64,000 bases of DNA from PGYR01 sp048267165 (lineage in GTDB: Bacteria > Bacteroidota > Ignavibacteria > Kapaibacteriales > UBA2268): positions 62,001 through 126,000 of the forward strand of contig JBLWYD010000002.1 in the NCBI GenBank assembly GCA_048267165.1, written 5' to 3'. Shown here piece after piece: positions 60,275-64,000 of this stretch. The notes beneath the pieces were generated by a model that had not been told where the DNA came from, made no database searches, and saw nothing but the letters and a program-made list of their open reading frames with translations. The position numbers were made by a program, and so were the translations under genes. The number at the start of each line of letters is the position of its first letter. Position 1 is the stretch's first letter.

Positions 60275-61390
60275 ATGGAAGAGCGTTTGTTAAATCTCGA
60301 AAAAAGTAACGGAAGATTGAAGAAATATGTGGCTTTTATTCACATATTTTTAGTCGGATTAGCATTTCTAGGATTCCAGAATACTGAGAATATATTCGAC
60401 AAAATAGAAACAAATAAACTCATATTAAGAGACAGTAAAGGAATAGAAAGAGCTGTATTCTTAATTGACTCTAATGATTCAGTAAAACTCAGATTTAAAG
60501 ATAAAAATGAAAATACTAGGGTGAGCTTAGGAGTTCAAAATGATAATAAAGGTTACTTCGGAATTTGGGATGAGAATAGATATTTAGCATATATTTCTGA
60601 AGGGGATTCATCTGGTGGGTATATGAATTTTTTCTCAAGGGATACTAATCTTAATAATCATGTGACATTGGGAATAGGGAAAGTAGATAGAGGGTATTTT
60701 GGAATTAATGGTTCTGAAAACTATTTATTTCATGTCTTTCAAAACCAACATAATGGTATCGAAATGACTTTTAATGTGAATGATTCAACTGAGAAGGGTA
60801 ATCAAGCATATTTAATTTGTGATTCAAATGATGTTAGAATGGCTTTATCAGATAAAGAATCAAAAGATTACACGTTACTTAACAAATATTCATTGAACTT
60901 TTATACAGATGATTTAAATATGACTTTAGGTCAAAATAACATGTATCTTAATGGAGCCAATGGTGCTCCAATTTTAGCATTATTAACTGGTGTATTTGGG
61001 CTTTCAATTGAAAATAAAGAGTCAAAAAGTCTATTTACATCTGGTGTAACTTCAACAAAAAGTAGTAAGAATGATATGAGTTTAATCTATTTGAATAATA
61101 ATTTCTCGCAATTAGAACTATTGAATAAAAATGCAAATATTGGTTTATATTCAACACAAGATTACACTTCGTTTAGAATATTAGAAAATGAAAAAACTAG
61201 ATTTAGTATACATCAGAATAGAATAAAAGATCAAATCTCAACTTCAATTTTTGATAAATTTGGAATGCTAAGGCTAAATTTAGGAAATCAAGAATTAAAA
61301 TATCAAAACGGAAATAATTTTACTTCTTCCGAAAGTAGTATTCATTTATTTAATTCTGATGGTAACGTTATTTTCGAAGCACCTCAATAG
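60275..61390 (+). CDS. Coiled-coil/TM-anchored protein with beta-repeat body, unknown function
   Basis: The 371-residue protein begins with a short coiled coil (MEERLLNLEKSNGRLKKYV), one TM (~19-36), and a long C-terminal body of repeats. Each repeat is a short strand pattern such as LILRDSKGIERAVFLID, LRFKDKNENTRVSLGVQ, GYFGIWDENRYLAYI, GYFGINGSENYLFHV, LRLNLGNQE. The architecture (coiled coil, TM, rFxLvDxxGkxRaxL repeats) is that of a broad uncharacterised bacterial family. Strong SD (AGGAAGG) precedes it. Likely a membrane-anchored scaffold facing the outside. Function unknown. Confidence 0.68.
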   Translation: MEERLLNLEKSNGRLKKYVAFIHIFLVGLAFLGFQNTENIFDKIETNKLILRDSKGIERAVFLIDSNDSVKLRFKDKNENTRVSLGVQNDNKGYFGIWDENRYLAYISEGDSSGGYMNFFSRDTNLNNHVTLGIGKVDRGYFGINGSENYLFHVFQNQHNGIEMTFNVNDSTEKGNQAYLICDSNDVRMALSDKESKDYTLLNKYSLNFYTDDLNMTLGQNNMYLNGANGAPILALLTGVFGLSIENKESKSLFTSGVTSTKSSKNDMSLIYLNNNFSQLELLNKNANIGLYSTQDYTSFRILENEKTRFSIHQNRIKDQISTSIFDKFGMLRLNLGNQELKYQNGNNFTSSESSIHLFNSDGNVIFEAPQ

Positions 61391-61401
61391 AAAAATTAAT
61401 T

Positions 61402-61427
61402 TCAGCCCTCTCTTTCGAGAGGGTTGA
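61402..61427. terminator. Hairpin between convergent genes
   Basis: CCCTCTC (61406-61412) pairs with GAGAGGG (61417-61423) around TTTC, extended by TCA/TGA. The T tract after it is weak (GTAATTATTTT). It sits between the convergent coiled-coil gene and the acyl-CoA mutase gene. Confidence 0.65.
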
Positions 61428-61439
61428 GTAATTATTTTA

Positions 61440-63998
61440 CTACATATTCCTTCTGTACTGTCCACCAACTTCGTAGAGGGCAGCCGAGATTTGACCTAAT
61501 GAACATACTTTCGTTGCGTCCATTAGCTCTTCGAATGTATTTTTGTTCTCTATAGCTGCTACTCTCAATCTCTTTATTGCTTCTTCAGCAGCTGATTTAT
61601 TTCTTTCTTTGAACAGATTTAGAGTCTTAATAGCGTATTCTTTCTCTTCAGTAGTTGAGCGTATTACTTCTTTCGGTACAATAGTTGGTGAGCCATTAGG
61701 GTCTAAGTAAGTATTTACACCGATTAGTGGCAACTCACCACTGTGTTTCTTATGTTCATAATACATAGACTCTTCTTGGATTTTCGAACGTTGGTACATT
61801 CTCTCCATAGCTCCTAGTACTCCACCTCTTTCCGAAATACTTTGGAATTCAGTTAGAACTGCTTGCTCTACTAAATCTGTAAGCTCTTCTATTATGAATG
61901 AACCTTGAATTGGATTTTCGTTCTTAGCTAAACCTAATTCCTTGTTTATAATCATCTGTATTGCTATTGCTCTTCTTACACTTTCCTCAGTAGGAGTTGT
62001 AATCGCTTCATCATAAGCATTAGTATGCAATGAATTACAGTTATCAAATATAGCGTAAAGTGCTTGCAAAGTAGTTCTGATATCATTGAAAGCAATTTCT
62101 TGTGCGTGCAGTGAACGACCAGAAGTTTGAATATGGTATTTCAGTTTCTGTGAACGTGAATCTCCCCCATATTTGTACTTCATTGCTTTCGCCCAAATTC
62201 TCCTAGCTACTCGGCCTATCACAGAATATTCTGGATCGACTCCATTTGAGAAGAAAAAAGATAAATTCGGTGCGAAATCATCTATATGCATTCCACGGCT
62301 CAAATAATATTCAACATAAGTGAAACCATTTGATAGTGTTAGAGCTAACTGAGTGATAGGATTAGCACCTGCTTCAGCTATATGATATCCTGAAATAGAT
62401 ACTGAATAGAAATTCCTAACAGCTTCATCAATGAAATACTGCTGTATATCACCCATCATTCTAAGTGCAAATTCAGTCGAAAAAATACAAGTGTTTTGTG
62501 CCTGATCTTCTTTCAATATATCGGCTTGAACCGTTCCACGTACTTTATTCAGCGTGTCTGCTTTGATTTTATCATAAACCTCTTTGTCTAATACTTCATC
62601 ACCAGTTACACCCAAAAGCATAAGACCTAGGCCGTTATTTGTTTTAGGCAATTCACCATTATAAGTTGGTCTAGCTATTCCTTTTTCTTTGTAAATAGCA
62701 TTGATTTTTTTCTCAACTTCCGTTTCTAAGCCATTGGCTTTTATATATGTTTCGCATTGCTGGTCTATAGCAGCATTCATAAAGAAACCTAGCAACATTG
62801 GAGCTGGGCCATTGATTGTCATCGAAACAGATGTCATAGGACTTGATAAATCGAATCCTGAATACAGTTTTTTAGCATCGTCTAACGTTGCAATACTTAC
62901 GCCCGAGTTCCCAATTTTACCATATATATCTGGTCTATGGTCTGGGTCTTCCCCGTATAATGTAACTGAGTCGAATGCTGTAGATAATCTCTTAGCTTCC
63001 ATATCAGATGATACGTAATGGAATCGTCTATTAGTTCTTTCGGGGCCGCCTTCACCTGCAAACATACGTGTCGGGTCTTCGTTAACACGTTTCAGCGGGA
63101 ACACACCAGCCGAATAAGGGAAGAATCCGGGTGCATTTTCAGTCAAAACCCAACGTAATATATCTCCCCAATCCTTATACTTAGGCAAGGAAATCTTTGG
63201 AACTTTTGTACCAGATAGTGATACTGTATATAGGTCCTGTTCGATTATCTTATCTCTAACCTTGAACTGGTATTTATCAGCTTTGTATCTCGCAACTGTA
63301 TTTTCCCAATCATCAATAGTCTTTTTGCATTCTGGGTCAAGCTGATCACTTAGTTTTTTGAATTCATTTATCAATTCATTCAGATAACCGGGTGCTTCTT
63401 TCTTAGTCTCTATTGCAGTTACGACACCGTCTTCTTCTTCGACCTTGATTTTCTTTTCGCCGATAGACTCATTTATAATCTCAATTGTTCCACTCAACTG
63501 ATACATTTTGCGAGCTATTGTGCTTTGCTTTTCTACGAATTCATCATACTGGGCGCTACTTTCTTTTATCTCTGATAAATAGCGAACTCTATCAGGTGGA
63601 ATAATAAAGATTTTCTTTGACATTTCTTCAGAAATCTCAAAAGTACTTGTTAAGTGTTCAACACCAGTTTTAGCAACTAAAGTATTCATCAAATTTTTGT
63701 AAAGTACATTGGTACCAGGGTCATTGAACTGCGATGCAATTGTACCGAATACTGGAATTTGCTCATCTGGAGTTTCAAATAATAGATGATTTCTCTTGAA
63801 CTGCTTTTTAACATCTCTTAGCGCATCTTGCGAGCCACGTTTATCAAACTTATTGATAGCTATTACATCTGCGAAGTCGAGCATATCAATTTTCTCTAGT
63901 TGTGTAGCCGCTCCGTATTCCGCTGTCATCACATACATAGAAGCGTCAGAATGCTCAACTATTTCTGTATCAGATTGTCCAATTCCAGATGTCTCAAC
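61440..63998 (-). CDS. icmF: Fused isobutyryl-CoA mutase IcmF-like (3' part; 5' end outside window)
   Basis: The frame runs to the window edge, so the N-terminal B12-binding domain and the Walker A part of the G domain are outside. What is here begins in the MeaB-like GTPase (VETSGIGQSDTEIVEHSD, then AINKFDKRG as the NKxD base-reading motif). The catalytic mutase barrel follows from ~residue 270 with APGFFPYSAGVFPLKR, MFAGEGGPERTNRRFHYVS and MTSVSMTINGPAPMLLGFF. The FPYxAGVFP-KR stretch is typical of IcmF (isobutyryl/butyryl-CoA) rather than methylmalonyl-CoA mutase. Fusion of chaperone, B12 and mutase parts is characteristic. Substrate is inferred from that motif. Confidence 0.88.
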   Translation of the reverse strand, partial: VETSGIGQSDTEIVEHSDASMYVMTAEYGAATQLEKIDMLDFADVIAINKFDKRGSQDALRDVKKQFKRNHLLFETPDEQIPVFGTIASQFNDPGTNVLYKNLMNTLVAKTGVEHLTSTFEISEEMSKKIFIIPPDRVRYLSEIKESSAQYDEFVEKQSTIARKMYQLSGTIEIINESIGEKKIKVEEEDGVVTAIETKKEAPGYLNELINEFKKLSDQLDPECKKTIDDWENTVARYKADKYQFKVRDKIIEQDLYTVSLSGTKVPKISLPKYKDWGDILRWVLTENAPGFFPYSAGVFPLKRVNEDPTRMFAGEGGPERTNRRFHYVSSDMEAKRLSTAFDSVTLYGEDPDHRPDIYGKIGNSGVSIATLDDAKKLYSGFDLSSPMTSVSMTINGPAPMLLGFFMNAAIDQQCETYIKANGLETEVEKKINAIYKEKGIARPTYNGELPKTNNGLGLMLLGVTGDEVLDKEVYDKIKADTLNKVRGTVQADILKEDQAQNTCIFSTEFALRMMGDIQQYFIDEAVRNFYSVSISGYHIAEAGANPITQLALTLSNGFTYVEYYLSRGMHIDDFAPNLSFFFSNGVDPEYSVIGRVARRIWAKAMKYKYGGDSRSQKLKYHIQTSGRSLHAQEIAFNDIRTTLQALYAIFDNCNSLHTNAYDEAITTPTEESVRRAIAIQMIINKELGLAKNENPIQGSFIIEELTDLVEQAVLTEFQSISERGGVLGAMERMYQRSKIQEESMYYEHKKHSGELPLIGVNTYLDPNGSPTIVPKEVIRSTTEEKEYAIKTLNLFKERNKSAAEEAIKRLRVAAIENKNTFEELMDATKVCSLGQISAALYEVGGQYRRNM

Positions 63999-64000
63999 TA

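Overview
The window looks like ordinary chromosomal DNA, very AT-rich by eye, from a member of the Bacteroidota / Ignavibacteriota / Kapabacteria assemblage. Three points support this. Three secreted proteins end in type IX secretion (T9SS) type-A sorting domains: the genes at 3812-7753, 19928-22171 and 25908-27284. Several upstream regions carry the Bacteroidota-type promoter signature TTG-N18..20-TAnnTTTG. The cell-surface proteins (a TonB-dependent receptor, lipoproteins, an OmpA family protein) fit that group. I see no phage, insertion sequence, CRISPR array or rRNA. No gene-free stretch exceeds about 210 bases.

Layout. 1-3759: end of a DUF885 peptidase-like gene and a secreted beta-propeller/amidohydrolase. 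3812-11898: giant T9SS protein, CPBP protease, TonB receptor with partner lipoprotein, Cu/Zn superoxide dismutase. 11966-16580 (minus): HD-GYP protein, holA, proS, PHP phosphoesterase and tRNA-Leu(GAG), probably one unit. 16677-25810: CbpA-like DnaJ, a PPDK-like ATP-grasp protein without a swivel domain, a GH51-like T9SS enzyme, fumC, murB and a seven-bladed propeller protein. 25908-33407: serine hydrolase with a frameshifted signal peptide, GIY-YIG/DUF4357 protein, two small genes, OmpA-like protein plus M50 peptidase, HigBA toxin-antitoxin and DUF4256. 33555-37939: S9 peptidase and bifunctional formiminotransferase-cyclodeaminase. 38092-40531: three-gene signalling operon (HD-GYP-accessory-like domain, HDOD, histidine kinase). 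41179-51484: long plus-strand run with a GlmU-N/VOC fusion, gpmA, a secreted TldD/TldE-like pair around a PH-like membrane protein, Wzz, O-antigen ligase/polymerase and PBP2. 51564-53804: lipoprotein with seven tandem Cys-Cys repeats. 53855-63998: recX-recA, purD, DUF393, LiaF-like protein, membrane Fe-S oxidoreductase, a coiled-coil/TM protein, and the 3' part of a fused isobutyryl-CoA mutase (IcmF).

Most genes are housekeeping or envelope functions. The points most worth following are: (1) the fusion of a GlmU-type pyrophosphorylase to a methylmalonyl-CoA-epimerase-like VOC domain, in a genome that also encodes an IcmF-type acyl-CoA mutase; (2) two exported TldD-family proteins, one with HExxxH and one that has lost it, with a membrane PH-like protein between them; (3) the Cys-Cys repeat lipoprotein with recent internal block duplication and a strong candidate promoter; (4) the HDOD/histidine-kinase operon whose small first gene resembles the C-terminal domain of the HD-GYP protein elsewhere in the window; (5) a single-base frameshift separating a signal peptide from its beta-lactamase-like enzyme; and (6) a HigBA operon with a perfect 7-3-7 palindrome over its probable -7 element.
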